A DNA stretch of 64,000 nucleotides from Aerococcus kribbianus. Lineage in GTDB: Bacteria; Bacillota; Bacilli; Lactobacillales; Aerococcaceae. Below, in pieces: positions 38,228 to 47,310 of the stretch. Position 1 is the stretch's first letter. Every line of letters starts with the position of its first letter. The stretch covers positions 62,001 through 126,000 of the forward strand of contig NZ_JAPRFR010000003.1 of the NCBI RefSeq assembly GCF_026805545.1, read 5' to 3'. The notes under the pieces are model-generated. The model did not search any database. It was not told the DNA's origin and was given only the letters and a program-made list of their open reading frames with translations. The position numbers and the translations under genes were made by a program.

Positions 38228-38716
38228 ATGACTTCATACCAAAGCATTGTTGACCAACTTGAAACTTTAGCCATCCCCTACGAGATTGTCAACCATCCCC
38301 CTGCTCTAACCACTGAAGAAGCCGATGCCTTTATAGAAGGCAAGGAAGGTGTCCGAACCAAAAGTTTATTCTTAACTACTAAAAAGAAAAACGCCTATTA
38401 TCTGGTAATTATGGATGACAGCAAACGTTTAGACATGGATAAGTTTCGTGATCTGGCACAAACACCGCGCTTACGTCTCGGTCCACCCGAATTAATCCAA
38501 GAAAAATTAGGCTCTCAACCGGGAGTCGTCTGCCCCTTTGACTTAATCAATAACACGGACCAAGATGTCCAACTTTACTTTGACCGTGCGATTCTGGCTG
38601 AACCTATCCAAACTTTTCATCCTGGCGAAAATACCAAAACTATTTTTCTATCAACAGACGATTTATTGAAATTTCTTGACGCCATTAACTATCCTTATCA
38701 AATTATTGACCTATAG
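38228..38716 (+). CDS. YbaK/ProX-type aminoacyl-tRNA deacylase
   Basis: A 162-residue free-standing editing domain related to the insertion domain of prolyl-tRNA synthetase. The core runs from EIVNHPPALTTEEADAFIEG through KSLFLTTKKKNAYYLVIM with the catalytic Lys in this strand, then LGPPELIQEKLGSQPGVVCPF. It probably hydrolyses Ala-tRNA-Pro or a similar mischarged product (PrdX/ProXp-ala like). RBS TAGGAGATGAT lies 5-8 nt upstream. Monocistronic. Confidence 0.85.
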   Translation: MTSYQSIVDQLETLAIPYEIVNHPPALTTEEADAFIEGKEGVRTKSLFLTTKKKNAYYLVIMDDSKRLDMDKFRDLAQTPRLRLGPPELIQEKLGSQPGVVCPFDLINNTDQDVQLYFDRAILAEPIQTFHPGENTKTIFLSTDDLLKFLDAINYPYQIIDL

Positions 38717-38813
38717 TTTTTACTTTTTTGCAATCTGAAATCATATCAGTTTATTTTTTGCCAAGTTCTTGTTATGCTATGTTTACCAAATACGAAAGGG
38801 GAATTTTACTATT

Positions 38814-38969
38814 ATGGGATTAGATGACTTAAAGAACAAAGGAAAAGACTTTGTAAATGAAAATAAGGACGAAGCTATCGACAAAGGTAAAAAACACCTA
38901 GACGAAAACAAAGATGACTACACTGAAAAAGGCAAAGAATTTGCTAAAGATAAATTTGGTAAAAACTAA
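38814..38969 (+). CDS. Small highly charged protein, function unknown
   Basis: A 51-residue protein starting MGLDDLKNKGKDFVNENKDE with GAAAGGGG about 9-12 nt upstream; an earlier in-frame ATG (38769) gives a poor start. More than half the residues are Lys, Asp or Glu, in a repeating K-G-K-[DEH]-[FL] pattern at residues 9, 25 and 40, predicting an amphipathic helix. Similar tiny lysine-rich stress proteins (CsbD-like or Rv0909-like) exist, but I do not assign one. It has its own terminator. Confidence 0.7.
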   Translation: MGLDDLKNKGKDFVNENKDEAIDKGKKHLDENKDDYTEKGKEFAKDKFGKN

Positions 38970-38990
38970 TTAAAATCATACAATAAGTAA

Positions 38991-39027
38991 TGGTGTTGGT
39001 GAGTATAGTGCTCACTAACACCATTTT
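38991..39027 (+). terminator. Terminator of the small charged protein gene
   Basis: Stem TGGTGTTGGTGAG / CTCACTAACACCA with one mismatch, then TTTTCATTT. Confidence 0.88.
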
Positions 39028-39127
39028 CATTTAAAAACTCGTAGAATTTAACACGGCTTGTAAATTAAAGATGGTTTTTATGTGGAGATGTATACCTTTA
39101 ACTTAAAGTTATAACAAAATTTAACAA

Positions 39128-39160
39128 TAAAAAACAGAGCCTGAACATGGCTCTGTTTTT
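39128..39160. terminator. Terminator of the amidase gene
   Basis: Perfect stem AAAAACAGAGCC / GGCTCTGTTTTT, symmetric, directly after the amidase stop on the minus strand. Confidence 0.9.
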
Positions 39161-39183
39161 CTCTGATATTTATTTACGAGATC

Positions 39184-42099
39184 TTAGTGCACATTAGAAA
39201 AGTAGGTATCAACAGCATCAGCAGTCCCTTGCACTAATTTAGCTTGGTAAGCACTTGATTTTAGAAGACGCAATTCACTTGGATTATCTCCAAAGCCATA
39301 TTCCACTAAAACAGCTGGAATATCAGTTTCTCGTAATACTGAGAAAGTATTTGTCTTCACACCACGGTTAATCGCTCCGGTTTGCCCTATTAAGTTGCCT
39401 TGAATTTGTTGGGCAAGGTAAGCGGAATTAATTAGACGTTGCCCATCATTATGGTAAGCACCATTAATCGCTGGATAAACACCATTGTAATATTCATAGT
39501 AGAAGGTTTCAATACCTGTTGCTGTTCCACGGTTGGCTGCTCCCATTGAATTATGGTGAAGAGAGATAAAGATATCCGCGTTTGAAACGTTGGCTTGGCG
39601 ACTACGATTTAATAGCGACACATCAGTTGCGTCGGGACGAGCAGAAATCACCGTGTAACCCCGACTTTGTAACTCTTGAGTTAACTGTTGAGCCAATTGA
39701 CGGTTCAATGTGCCTTCGTTAACACCAGCATATTGAGCACCAGACCCATCGCCATGACCTGGATCTAACATAACCACTTGCTTACCATCACGCGATTGGG
39801 TATTATTCATTGGTTTGGCAGTAGCATTAGGGATTTGTAAGGTTTGGCCTTCAGCTAGCCAGTTACCAGATAAGCCATTAGCTTGACGGATAGAAGCTGC
39901 TGAAACACCGAACTTATTAGCAACTGAGTTAACAGTATCCCCGCGACCCGCACCGTAAAGAACACTTGTCACCATTGTGCCTACTTCAGCCTTAGGAATA
40001 GTTAATACTTGGTTAGTGTAGAGTACATTAGAGTCTAGACCACTAGCTTGGCGAATACCTTCAACAGTAACACCATATTTTTGCGCAATTGACCATAATG
40101 ATTCGCCATGAACAACAACATGTTGGTTGTCGGCAACTTTTTGAGTTCCACGACGCACAATTTTGTCGATTGTTTCTTTGGTCACACGTTCGTCAACTTT
40201 TTTACGGCTGACTTCTTTACCATCACGATAAGTGATTTCATAGCTTATTTCTTTTTCACCATTTTGACCTTCTTGAATGATTTTTTCAGTGCCGTCCTTG
40301 AATTGCTCGTCGTCTTGGTAACGAGTTTGGAAAGGAATCGTTACCTTTTCAGTAACAATCTGAGTTTTTTCCTCAACGGAACGTGTGCCACGATGGATAA
40401 TCTTATCTTGAGCAGGAGTCACTGACACTTCACGTTCTTGACGACTAACTTCTTGACCATCTACTAAGTCGATAGTAACTTCTATCACACGCTCACCTGC
40501 TTGAACCACTTTTTCTTGGCCTTCTTCTAATTGGTCGTCTTGAACATATTTAGTTTGTGGGTGGAGCACTTCTACTCGGCGACTTGTTTGACTAGTAACT
40601 TGACCGGATTGGTCTACATCTTGGTCAGTTTCTTCTTTAATATCTTCTTCTATTTCGACTGCTTCTTCATTTCCAAGGCTTGGCTCTTCAACAGGTGCTT
40701 GATTACCGGTTTCTTCTAAAGGTTCTTCAATTTTTTCTTCAGACGGAGCGGTCGCTTCTTCAGAAAGCTCTTCTGCTACTTCTTCATTAACCACATTAGG
40801 GTCTTCAGCAGGGGTTTGATCACCGGTTTCTTCTAAAGATTCTTCAACAGTTGCTTCAGATTGGCCAGCTTCTTCTTCAATACCCTCTGCTGTTTCGACT
40901 GTTTCTTCACTTTCAGCGTTTGGCTCTTCAACAGTTGTTTGATTATTGTTCTCTTGTGAAGACTCTTTACTATTTGCTTCAGTTTCACTAGCATTTTCAG
41001 GTGCGTCTACACTGTCTTGGCCTGCTTGTGAAGTTTCTTCGTTTATTGCTTGGTCGTTTTGGTCACTATCTATTTCTGCTTTTGTAACTTCTGAACCAGC
41101 TTCTTCAACAACTTCACTAGTAGAATCATCCTGGTCTATAGTTTCTTGTTGATCAGGCATTTCCTCAACAATCGTTTCATCGGACTCTACTTGTTCTTGG
41201 TTATCGTCTTGAGCGTCGGCTTGTTCAGCATTCTTGCCAGGAAGAGCTGGATCAATAGTAGCGGGATCATCATAAATAACCCCATTTAATTCGTCTTCAC
41301 CTGGCTCGGTTGTTTCATTATCAGCAACTTTGGCTTCTGGGCTTACGTCTTCATTTGTGGCTTCTGTTACTGTTTCATTTTCAGGAACTAGAACGGTGAT
41401 TTGCACCTCTTCAGCAGCTGCTTCACTCGCTTGATTTTCTTCTACAGCTTCGTCAGCTTGAGTGTCTTCAGTGTCAGCTTCTGTTTGGTCTTTTGATTCA
41501 AGTTGACTTGCTTGTTCGCTAACACTTGTCTGTTCGTCTTCAGAACGTGACACAGATGTTTGAGCTACTTCTTGTTTTTCTTGTTCTTGGCCGTGGTTTA
41601 CTGAATTGGCTGACCTAGGCCCGAGAACACCTGTCAACAAATCACCTGTTAAAATCAAATGAATATTGCCTAATTGGTTGGCTTCAGCAAGGTCATCAAC
41701 ACTTTGTCCTGTTGCTGCGGCAATCACTGATAAAGTGTCACCCCATTGCACCACGTAGGCATCTAAGCCTGCTTCTTTTTGGCGAGCAATTTCAGCACGT
41801 ACTTCTTCTTCAGTATTCTTAGACCAAGTGGCTTCAATATTGGCTACTGCTTCTTGGCTAGCACTTAAGATTGCTCTGTCTTCTTCCAGAGTAGCTTTAT
41901 CAGCAAATGATGAAGCGTTCAATGAACGGAATGTGTTGGTGGCCACTGTATTGAAATCAGCTAAAACTGTTTCATTATTTAATCCCCAATTCCCCAAGGC
42001 AAGTCCAGTTGTTAATAATAATGAGCACACAATCCATTTCCCCTTAGATTTGCGCATAATGCGGCGGTCTTTCTCTTCCCTAAATTGATTAAACTTCAT
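39184..42099 (-). CDS. Secreted LysM/G5-domain N-acetylmuramoyl-L-alanine amidase
   Basis: A 971-residue cell-wall hydrolase. Order: YSIRK-like signal peptide (about 1-48), LysM 1 (115-157), a very acidic Glu/Gln/Thr/Asp-rich disordered stretch (about 165-510), two G5 domains (about 515-665; KIIHRGTRSV and KIVRRGTQKV ends), LysM 2 and 3 (about 668-770) and an Amidase_3 zinc domain (about 785-968) with LDPGHGDGSG, EGTLNRQLAQ, SLHHN and VEYGF, the expected His, Glu, His, Glu ligands. No LPXTG, so retention is by LysM. It cleaves the MurNAc-L-Ala bond. The acidic part includes imperfect repeats of about 40 residues. Start ATG has GAGGG about 9 nt upstream. Confidence 0.92.
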   Translation of the reverse strand: MKFNQFREEKDRRIMRKSKGKWIVCSLLLTTGLALGNWGLNNETVLADFNTVATNTFRSLNASSFADKATLEEDRAILSASQEAVANIEATWSKNTEEEVRAEIARQKEAGLDAYVVQWGDTLSVIAAATGQSVDDLAEANQLGNIHLILTGDLLTGVLGPRSANSVNHGQEQEKQEVAQTSVSRSEDEQTSVSEQASQLESKDQTEADTEDTQADEAVEENQASEAAAEEVQITVLVPENETVTEATNEDVSPEAKVADNETTEPGEDELNGVIYDDPATIDPALPGKNAEQADAQDDNQEQVESDETIVEEMPDQQETIDQDDSTSEVVEEAGSEVTKAEIDSDQNDQAINEETSQAGQDSVDAPENASETEANSKESSQENNNQTTVEEPNAESEETVETAEGIEEEAGQSEATVEESLEETGDQTPAEDPNVVNEEVAEELSEEATAPSEEKIEEPLEETGNQAPVEEPSLGNEEAVEIEEDIKEETDQDVDQSGQVTSQTSRRVEVLHPQTKYVQDDQLEEGQEKVVQAGERVIEVTIDLVDGQEVSRQEREVSVTPAQDKIIHRGTRSVEEKTQIVTEKVTIPFQTRYQDDEQFKDGTEKIIQEGQNGEKEISYEITYRDGKEVSRKKVDERVTKETIDKIVRRGTQKVADNQHVVVHGESLWSIAQKYGVTVEGIRQASGLDSNVLYTNQVLTIPKAEVGTMVTSVLYGAGRGDTVNSVANKFGVSAASIRQANGLSGNWLAEGQTLQIPNATAKPMNNTQSRDGKQVVMLDPGHGDGSGAQYAGVNEGTLNRQLAQQLTQELQSRGYTVISARPDATDVSLLNRSRQANVSNADIFISLHHNSMGAANRGTATGIETFYYEYYNGVYPAINGAYHNDGQRLINSAYLAQQIQGNLIGQTGAINRGVKTNTFSVLRETDIPAVLVEYGFGDNPSELRLLKSSAYQAKLVQGTADAVDTYFSNVH

Positions 42100-42146
42100 T
42101 TAAAATACCCTCACTTTTCTTAATAAAACCTTTCATATTCGCACTC

Positions 42147-42155
42147 ATTATAGCA
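42147..42155 (-). promoter_or_regulatory. Extended -10 promoter of the amidase gene
   Basis: Minus strand TGC-TATAAT, about 45 nt before the start. No clear -35. The rest of 42156-42280 shows nothing recognisable. Confidence 0.55.
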
Positions 42156-42274
42156 AAGGCCATCGAAAAAGAGATATTACCGAATATTACGATTTTATTA
42201 CACCAATAGATACAATCGTTGAAAAGTATATTTATGTTTATTGCAAAAACTAGTTATTCCTATTACCACCATCA

Positions 42275-42308
42275 TAAAAAGAAGGCTAGGACAGAAATCC
42301 CAGCCTCT
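42275..42308 (-). terminator. Terminator closing array 4, GAGGCTGGGA type
   Basis: Minus strand stem AGGCTGGGA / TCCTAGCCT (one mismatch) followed by TTTTT. It ends the gltX transcript after repeat array 4. Confidence 0.85.
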
Positions 42309-42329
42309 CTATAATATATGAACATTAAT

Positions 42330-42545
42330 TTCCTAAAACTCTCTGATGGTCGTTTGCCATCTTTCACGTTTTAGTCCAAGGCTTCTGTTCTTAACGACTT
42401 TTGTCGCACCCTGTTTAATCGAGTTCTGAAAAACAGCCCCATCAGTATTGTGTATTGTCTGCAAATGAGTCAGTATTCTGCGAATACTTCCCATTTTCAG
42501 ACAAATCCTTTGGGGCTAATCGTTTTTCATCTCATCCTCACAGTC
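42330..42545 (-). repeat. Mosaic hairpin repeat array 4 (modules C-A'', 3' of gltX)
   Basis: Minus strand from the gltX stop: module C (42419-42545) with arms AGCCCC/GGGGCT and GAAAAAC/GTTTTTC as in array 2, carrying a short extra TTGTGTA segment; then a strongly diverged A (42330-42418) with CGTTTTAGTCC in place of the GGCTTTTGGTCC arm. The linker is ACCCTGTTTAATCGAGTTC-like. The GAGGCTGGGA terminator follows. Confidence 0.8.
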
Positions 42546-42573
42546 GAACTCGCATTGAGAAATAACGTTTTAA

Positions 42574-44049
42574 TTATAATCCAGCAATCGCTTGATCTAA
42601 GTGGTGAAGAGCTTTTTTAGGACCTAAAACTTCAATAGTCAAGCCAATTGAAGGACCGTGTTGTTCGCCAGAAGTTGCCACTCGAATAGGCATATAAAGG
42701 TTTTTCCCTTTGATCCCTGTTTCTTTTTGGACAGCTTTAATGGCTGCCATAATCTCACTTTCAGTGAATTGTTCTTCAGAAACCGCTGCTAATTTTTCGC
42801 GGAAGCTAGTTAAGACAGTTGCGACGTCATCGCCTTGGAGGATTTCCTTGGCTTCAGGAGCAATTTCCAATTCTTCTTGGAAGAACATTTCTGATAATGG
42901 CACAATTTGCGCAGCATAAGACATTTCATCTTGGTAGAGCGAGACTAGTTTTTCTGTCCAGGCTTTTTCTTCAGCATCAGCATTCTCACTCACGCGATTA
43001 GCTCGTTGTAAATGGTCAATAGCTAATTTTGCCACACGTTCAGAATCAGCAGACTTCATGTAGCGGTTATTGATCCATTCTAGCTTCTTATTATCAAAGG
43101 CTGCTGGCGATTTAGAGAGACGGTCTGTAACAAAGATTTCAATCAATTCTTCTTGACTAAAGATTTCTTCTTCTCCCTTAGGCGACCAACCAAGCAAAGC
43201 AATGAAATTAAACATTGCTTCAGGAAGATAACCTAAATCACGATATTGCTCAATAAATTGTAAGATACTTTCATCACGTTTAGAGAGTTTCTTCCCAGTT
43301 TCAGCATTGGTAATCAAAGTCATATGACCAAAAACAGGTGCCTCCCAACCTAATGCTTCATAAACCATCATTTGTTTTGGTGTATTAGCAATATGGTCGT
43401 CACCCCGTAAAACATGGGTAATTTCCATAAGATGGTCATCAACAACAACTGCAAAGTTATAAGTTGGCTGCCCGTCTTGTTTTAAGATAACAAAGTCACC
43501 AGAAATATCTTTGGATTCAAATTTGATATCCCCTTTAACCATGTCTTCGAAACGGTAAACACCATCTTCTGGTACGCGGAAACGAACAGATTGTGGACGC
43601 CCTTCAGCCCGAGCTGCTTCTCGTTCTTCCTCGCTGGCATCACGCCATTTACCAACATAACGTGGGGCTTCACCACGGTCGATTTGGGCTTGGTGCTCCG
43701 CTTCAATCTCTTCTGATGTGTCATAAGCATAGTACGCTTTACCTTCTGCAATTAATTGTTCAATATATTTAAGGTAAATTTCATTACGTTCAGATTGACG
43801 GTAAGGACCAAAGTCGCCACCCTTGTCTGGACCTTCATCCCAATCCATACCTAACCAAGTTAAGTTATCTAATTGGCTACGTTCTCCGTCTTCTAGGTTA
43901 CGTTTGGTATCAGTGTCTTCGATTCGAATAATGAAATCGCCATTGTTATGACGAGCAAATAAGTAGTTAAATAAGGCTGTACGCGCATTCCCAATGTGCA
44001 AATGTCCTGTTGGGCTTGGTGCATACCGTACTCTTACTTTGTCAGCCAT
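42574..44049 (-). CDS. gltX: Glutamyl-tRNA synthetase
   Basis: A 491-residue class I synthetase, probably the non-discriminating type that also charges tRNA-Gln, as is usual in Gram-positives. HIGH motif is in [20 protein letters not shown] near residue 10 and the KMSKS-like motif is LSKRDESI near residue 250. Start ATG 44049 has AGGAGG about 9 nt upstream; the longer frame begins within the ribosome site. It follows yacL after a short gap and is followed by repeat array 4. Confidence 0.96.
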   Translation of the reverse strand: MADKVRVRYAPSPTGHLHIGNARTALFNYLFARHNNGDFIIRIEDTDTKRNLEDGERSQLDNLTWLGMDWDEGPDKGGDFGPYRQSERNEIYLKYIEQLIAEGKAYYAYDTSEEIEAEHQAQIDRGEAPRYVGKWRDASEEEREAARAEGRPQSVRFRVPEDGVYRFEDMVKGDIKFESKDISGDFVILKQDGQPTYNFAVVVDDHLMEITHVLRGDDHIANTPKQMMVYEALGWEAPVFGHMTLITNAETGKKLSKRDESILQFIEQYRDLGYLPEAMFNFIALLGWSPKGEEEIFSQEELIEIFVTDRLSKSPAAFDNKKLEWINNRYMKSADSERVAKLAIDHLQRANRVSENADAEEKAWTEKLVSLYQDEMSYAAQIVPLSEMFFQEELEIAPEAKEILQGDDVATVLTSFREKLAAVSEEQFTESEIMAAIKAVQKETGIKGKNLYMPIRVATSGEQHGPSIGLTIEVLGPKKALHHLDQAIAGL

Positions 44050-44123
44050 TGCAGCATTCCTCCTCAAATTTTTTGAAACTTCTTTATTATTGTATCACTT
44101 CTCTTAGCAAGGGCAAAATCTTG

Positions 44124-44154
44124 GTCTTACTGCTTTTCATCGCACCCTTCTCAT
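44124..44154 (-). repeat. Remnant repeat module 3' of yacL
   Basis: Directly after the yacL stop codon the minus strand reads AGAAGGGTGCGATGAAAAGC, the conserved first 20 bases of a module, then AGTAAGACC; the rest of the hairpin is missing. A single truncated member of the family. Confidence 0.65.
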
Positions 44155-45321
44155 CTAAACAATCTTGGCAAAGATCATTTTTCCAGCATTGGTTTGGATG
44201 GATGAGGTGATTTCAACTTCTAAGTTTTCATCCATATGGTGCTTACCGTCTTCAACAACGACCATGGTGCCGTCATCGAGATAGGCTACCCCTTGTTGGC
44301 GTTCGGTGCCAACTTTGATAATACGAACAGTCATACGCTCACCAGGAATCACAACCATCTTCAAAGCATTTGCTAATTCATTTAAATTAAGTACCTTAAT
44401 TTGGTGGAGCTGGCTCACCTTATTAAGATTGTAGTCATTAGTCACCACTACCCCATTGACCTGGCGCGCCAAAAGTAAGAGCTTCAAGTCCACATCTTCT
44501 TCTTGGTCGAAATCACTATCAGTAAATTCTACTGGTAAATGGTTTTCCGTTTGCAGTTTATTTAACACGTCTAAACCACGCCGACCTCGCACGCGTTTAA
44601 CACTATCAGCAGAATCAGCAATGTATTGTAATTCTTTAAGCACAAAATTGGGCACCAAAATAATCCCTTCAACAAAGCCAGCCCGAATAACATCTAGAAT
44701 TCGACCGTCGATAATGACACTAGTATCCAAAATTTTGTAGACCTGAAAAACAGCATCTGGATTCGTTGAAGTCGACGTGTTGACTAGCGCTAACTCATTA
44801 TTACTTGATGCCTGGTCTGGGTTAATTTCTTGACCGTTTTCTTTGATCTCATCATTTTCCTCATTAGCTACCAAACGTGGCAAACGGGTAAAGAAGGCTT
44901 GAATCTCTTCACTACGGCTACTTCCAATATAATAACCAATAAATCCTAGGACCACTGTTAGGACAAAGGGTAAAACATTCGAGATAAAGGGAACATTAAA
45001 ACCAATAATTGGTATATTGGCTAACCAGGCTAAAATCAACCCTAAAATAAGCCCTAAAATTGAAGTCAATAATTTCCCTAAAGAGAGTTGTTTAATCTGG
45101 TCAACTAAGTTAGAAAATAAGCCTTGCATCCACCCTTTGAGCAATTCAAATAAAATATAGAAAATAAGTGCACCTAAAATAAGATTGACAATAGCATTAT
45201 TAATCAGTCCTTGGTCTTGACCAAGAAATCGCCAGAAGATTGGCAAAAGATAGTATCCCATACTAGCACCGACTAACATAAATAAAAGCCGAAAAAGGCG
45301 TGTTTCATTTTTTCTTGACAT
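44155..45321 (-). CDS. yacL: PIN/TRAM-domain integral membrane protein (YacL)
   Basis: A 388-residue protein with four membrane helices in the first ~150 residues, a PIN-type nuclease domain beginning KILDTSVIIDGRILDVIRAG (near residue 195) with acidic residues in VTNDYNLNKVS, and a C-terminal TRAM domain (GERMTVRIIKVGTERQQGVAYLDDGTMVVVEDG) that binds RNA. The family is conserved next to radA in Firmicutes, as here (32 nt downstream of radA), but its role is not settled. Confidence 0.9.
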   Translation of the reverse strand: MSRKNETRLFRLLFMLVGASMGYYLLPIFWRFLGQDQGLINNAIVNLILGALIFYILFELLKGWMQGLFSNLVDQIKQLSLGKLLTSILGLILGLILAWLANIPIIGFNVPFISNVLPFVLTVVLGFIGYYIGSSRSEEIQAFFTRLPRLVANEENDEIKENGQEINPDQASSNNELALVNTSTSTNPDAVFQVYKILDTSVIIDGRILDVIRAGFVEGIILVPNFVLKELQYIADSADSVKRVRGRRGLDVLNKLQTENHLPVEFTDSDFDQEEDVDLKLLLLARQVNGVVVTNDYNLNKVSQLHQIKVLNLNELANALKMVVIPGERMTVRIIKVGTERQQGVAYLDDGTMVVVEDGKHHMDENLEVEITSSIQTNAGKMIFAKIV

Positions 45322-45352
45322 TATGTCACCTCCTTAAAAAATCAGTCTTTGT

Positions 45353-46738
45353 TTATCTAGGAAATACTGTATTTAAGACTTCGCGTAGGGTGGTTACTCC
45401 CACGACTTGGATTCCATCCGGTTTTTCTAGTCCCTGACTAGATCCCTTAGGTACAAAGATACGTTTAAAACCAAGTTTATAGGCTTCATTAACTCGTTCT
45501 TGTAAACGTGTCACCCGGCGAATTTCACCTGTTAAACCAATTTCACCGGCAAAACAATCAGTGGCTTGGGTTTCCTTTTCCCAATAGGATGAAGCAATAG
45601 CTACTGCAATCGCTAAATCCACAGCCGGTTCATCCAAACGGACACCACCTGTCGACTTGAGATAGGCATCTTGGTTTTGTAACATTAAACCCGCACGTTT
45701 CTCTAGCACTGCCATAATCAAAGTCACCCGTGAGTAGTCTAGACCCGAAGCGGTTCGACGAGCGTTCCCAAAGGCAGTTGGTGCTAGTAAGGCTTGCACT
45801 TCTGTGAGAATGGGTCGCGTCCCTTCCATAGAAGCAACTACAGCTGAGCCGTTTGCACCAGCTAAACGTTCCTCTAGGAAAAGTTGACTTGGATTGGCCA
45901 CTTCCTTAAGTCCATCAGTCTGCATATCGAAAACGCCCATTTCATTAGTAGAACCAAAGCGATTTTTGACGGCTCGTAAAATCCGATAGGAATCATGTTT
46001 TTCCCCTTCAAAGTATAAAACCGTATCCACCATATGTTCCAACATCCGTGGTCCAGCAATATTCCCATCTTTTGTGACATGGCCCACAATAAAGGTAGCA
46101 ATACCGTTTTGTTTAGCTAAAGCCATCAACTCAGCAGTTGTTTCCCTTACTTGACTCACCGAGCCAGCAATGCCATTGCTTTCCTCATGAGTCATCGTTT
46201 GAATAGAATCAACCACCAAGAATTGAGGTTTGATCTCTGCAATCGCTGACCTAATCTCAGCCATATCTGTTTCTGCATAAACATAAAAATCCGGATCCTT
46301 AAATCCTAAACGATCAGCCCGCATCTTTATTTGTTGCATACTTTCTTCTCCAGAAACATAGAGCACAGTGCCTTGATTTTGACTCAAAGCCATGGAAACT
46401 TGGAGCAAAAGAGTGGATTTCCCAATACCAGGGTCGCCCCCAAGTAAAACCAAGGACCCTGCCACAACACCGCCGCCGAGAACACGGTTAAATTCCTGCC
46501 AAGGCGTTTTTACTCGGCTTTCAGCTTCTGCAGTCACACTCTTAATCCGTTGAGGTTTATGACTCTTATAACCTTTATGGATGGGCTCTTGGTCTTCGGG
46601 ATGGACAATAGCCTTCCCGCCAATCCGTTCTTCCTCCATTTGATTCCAGGCCCCACAGTTAGGACAGCGTCCCAACCAACGCGGAGAATCATAGCCACAA
46701 GCCTGGCAAATATAATGAATACTTGTCTTCTTTGCCAT
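45353..46738 (-). CDS. radA: DNA repair protein RadA (Sms)
   Basis: A 461-residue RecA-related helicase active in homologous recombination and, in streptococci, natural transformation. N-terminal zinc finger [19 protein letters not shown] (residues 11-29), Walker [11 protein letters not shown] near residue 95, the diagnostic KNRFG motif near residue 255 and a C-terminal Lon-protease-like domain lacking a proteolytic site are all visible. It follows dut by 15 nt and precedes yacL; clpC and disA, often nearby, are not here. Confidence 0.96.
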   Translation of the reverse strand: MAKKTSIHYICQACGYDSPRWLGRCPNCGAWNQMEEERIGGKAIVHPEDQEPIHKGYKSHKPQRIKSVTAEAESRVKTPWQEFNRVLGGGVVAGSLVLLGGDPGIGKSTLLLQVSMALSQNQGTVLYVSGEESMQQIKMRADRLGFKDPDFYVYAETDMAEIRSAIAEIKPQFLVVDSIQTMTHEESNGIAGSVSQVRETTAELMALAKQNGIATFIVGHVTKDGNIAGPRMLEHMVDTVLYFEGEKHDSYRILRAVKNRFGSTNEMGVFDMQTDGLKEVANPSQLFLEERLAGANGSAVVASMEGTRPILTEVQALLAPTAFGNARRTASGLDYSRVTLIMAVLEKRAGLMLQNQDAYLKSTGGVRLDEPAVDLAIAVAIASSYWEKETQATDCFAGEIGLTGEIRRVTRLQERVNEAYKLGFKRIFVPKGSSQGLEKPDGIQVVGVTTLREVLNTVFPR

Positions 46739-46753
46739 TACTTTCCTTCTTTC

Positions 46754-47299
46754 TTAGTTTTGTCCTGAACTGCCAAAACCGCCTTGGCGTTTAACACCAT
46801 TATCAATGTCCTGGTCCGTCTTTTGATAAGATAAGAATATCCCTTGAGCGATACGGTCGCCCTTTTTGATATGGACATCTTCAAGGCCAAAATTTAACAG
46901 TTGGACATAAATATGGCCTTCATTATCGTTATTACCATAATAATCACTATCAATAATCCCTACGCCATTGGGTAAGATTAGTGATCGTTTCAAGGGGTTA
47001 GAAGACCGGCAAGTCAGTTGTAGGTACTCATCTTGGGGCATATAAGCCTTAATACCAGTTGCTACTAAGACCGGTTTAATGGCTGGCGCTTTTTCTAAGG
47101 CCGTCTGCCAATCTTTATTAGATTTCCCTGCTTCACTCATTAATAAGGTTGCCATAACCCCTCTTTGCCAAATGGAAGGTATGGTAACATCTTCAGCAGC
47201 AGCAATATCATAGCCTGCTGAGCCAGATGTTTGACGCATTGGCAGGTTAAGCCCTTGGTCTGCATAAGTCGATACAAATTCAAATCCACGTTGTGCCAT
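46754..47299 (-). CDS. dut: dUTP diphosphatase (trimeric type)
   Basis: A 181-residue enzyme that hydrolyses dUTP to dUMP, keeping uracil out of DNA. The five motifs are present in order: SAGYDIAA (residues 26-33), CRSS near 87, GIIDSDYYGN near 106, KGDRIAQGIF near 145 and the C-terminal arm RQGGFGSSG (170-178). The region between motifs 1 and 2 is longer than in minimal dUTPases, as in other Gram-positive forms. It starts 12 nt downstream of the amylase stop codon. Confidence 0.92.
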   Translation of the reverse strand: MAQRGFEFVSTYADQGLNLPMRQTSGSAGYDIAAAEDVTIPSIWQRGVMATLLMSEAGKSNKDWQTALEKAPAIKPVLVATGIKAYMPQDEYLQLTCRSSNPLKRSLILPNGVGIIDSDYYGNNDNEGHIYVQLLNFGLEDVHIKKGDRIAQGIFLSYQKTDQDIDNGVKRQGGFGSSGQN

Positions 47300-47310
47300 T
47301 ATATCCTCCT

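Noticed and set aside
40108-40425. A 105-codon hydrophobic rightward ORF inside the amidase gene
   Set aside because: Antisense shadow of the G5 domains; Phe/Thr-rich because the sense strand is Lys/Glu-rich. No ribosome site.
40600-41500. Short repeats suggesting a CRISPR array or tandem DNA repeat
   Set aside because: The similarity comes from Glu/Gln/Thr codons of the acidic protein region; no regular repeat-spacer pattern.
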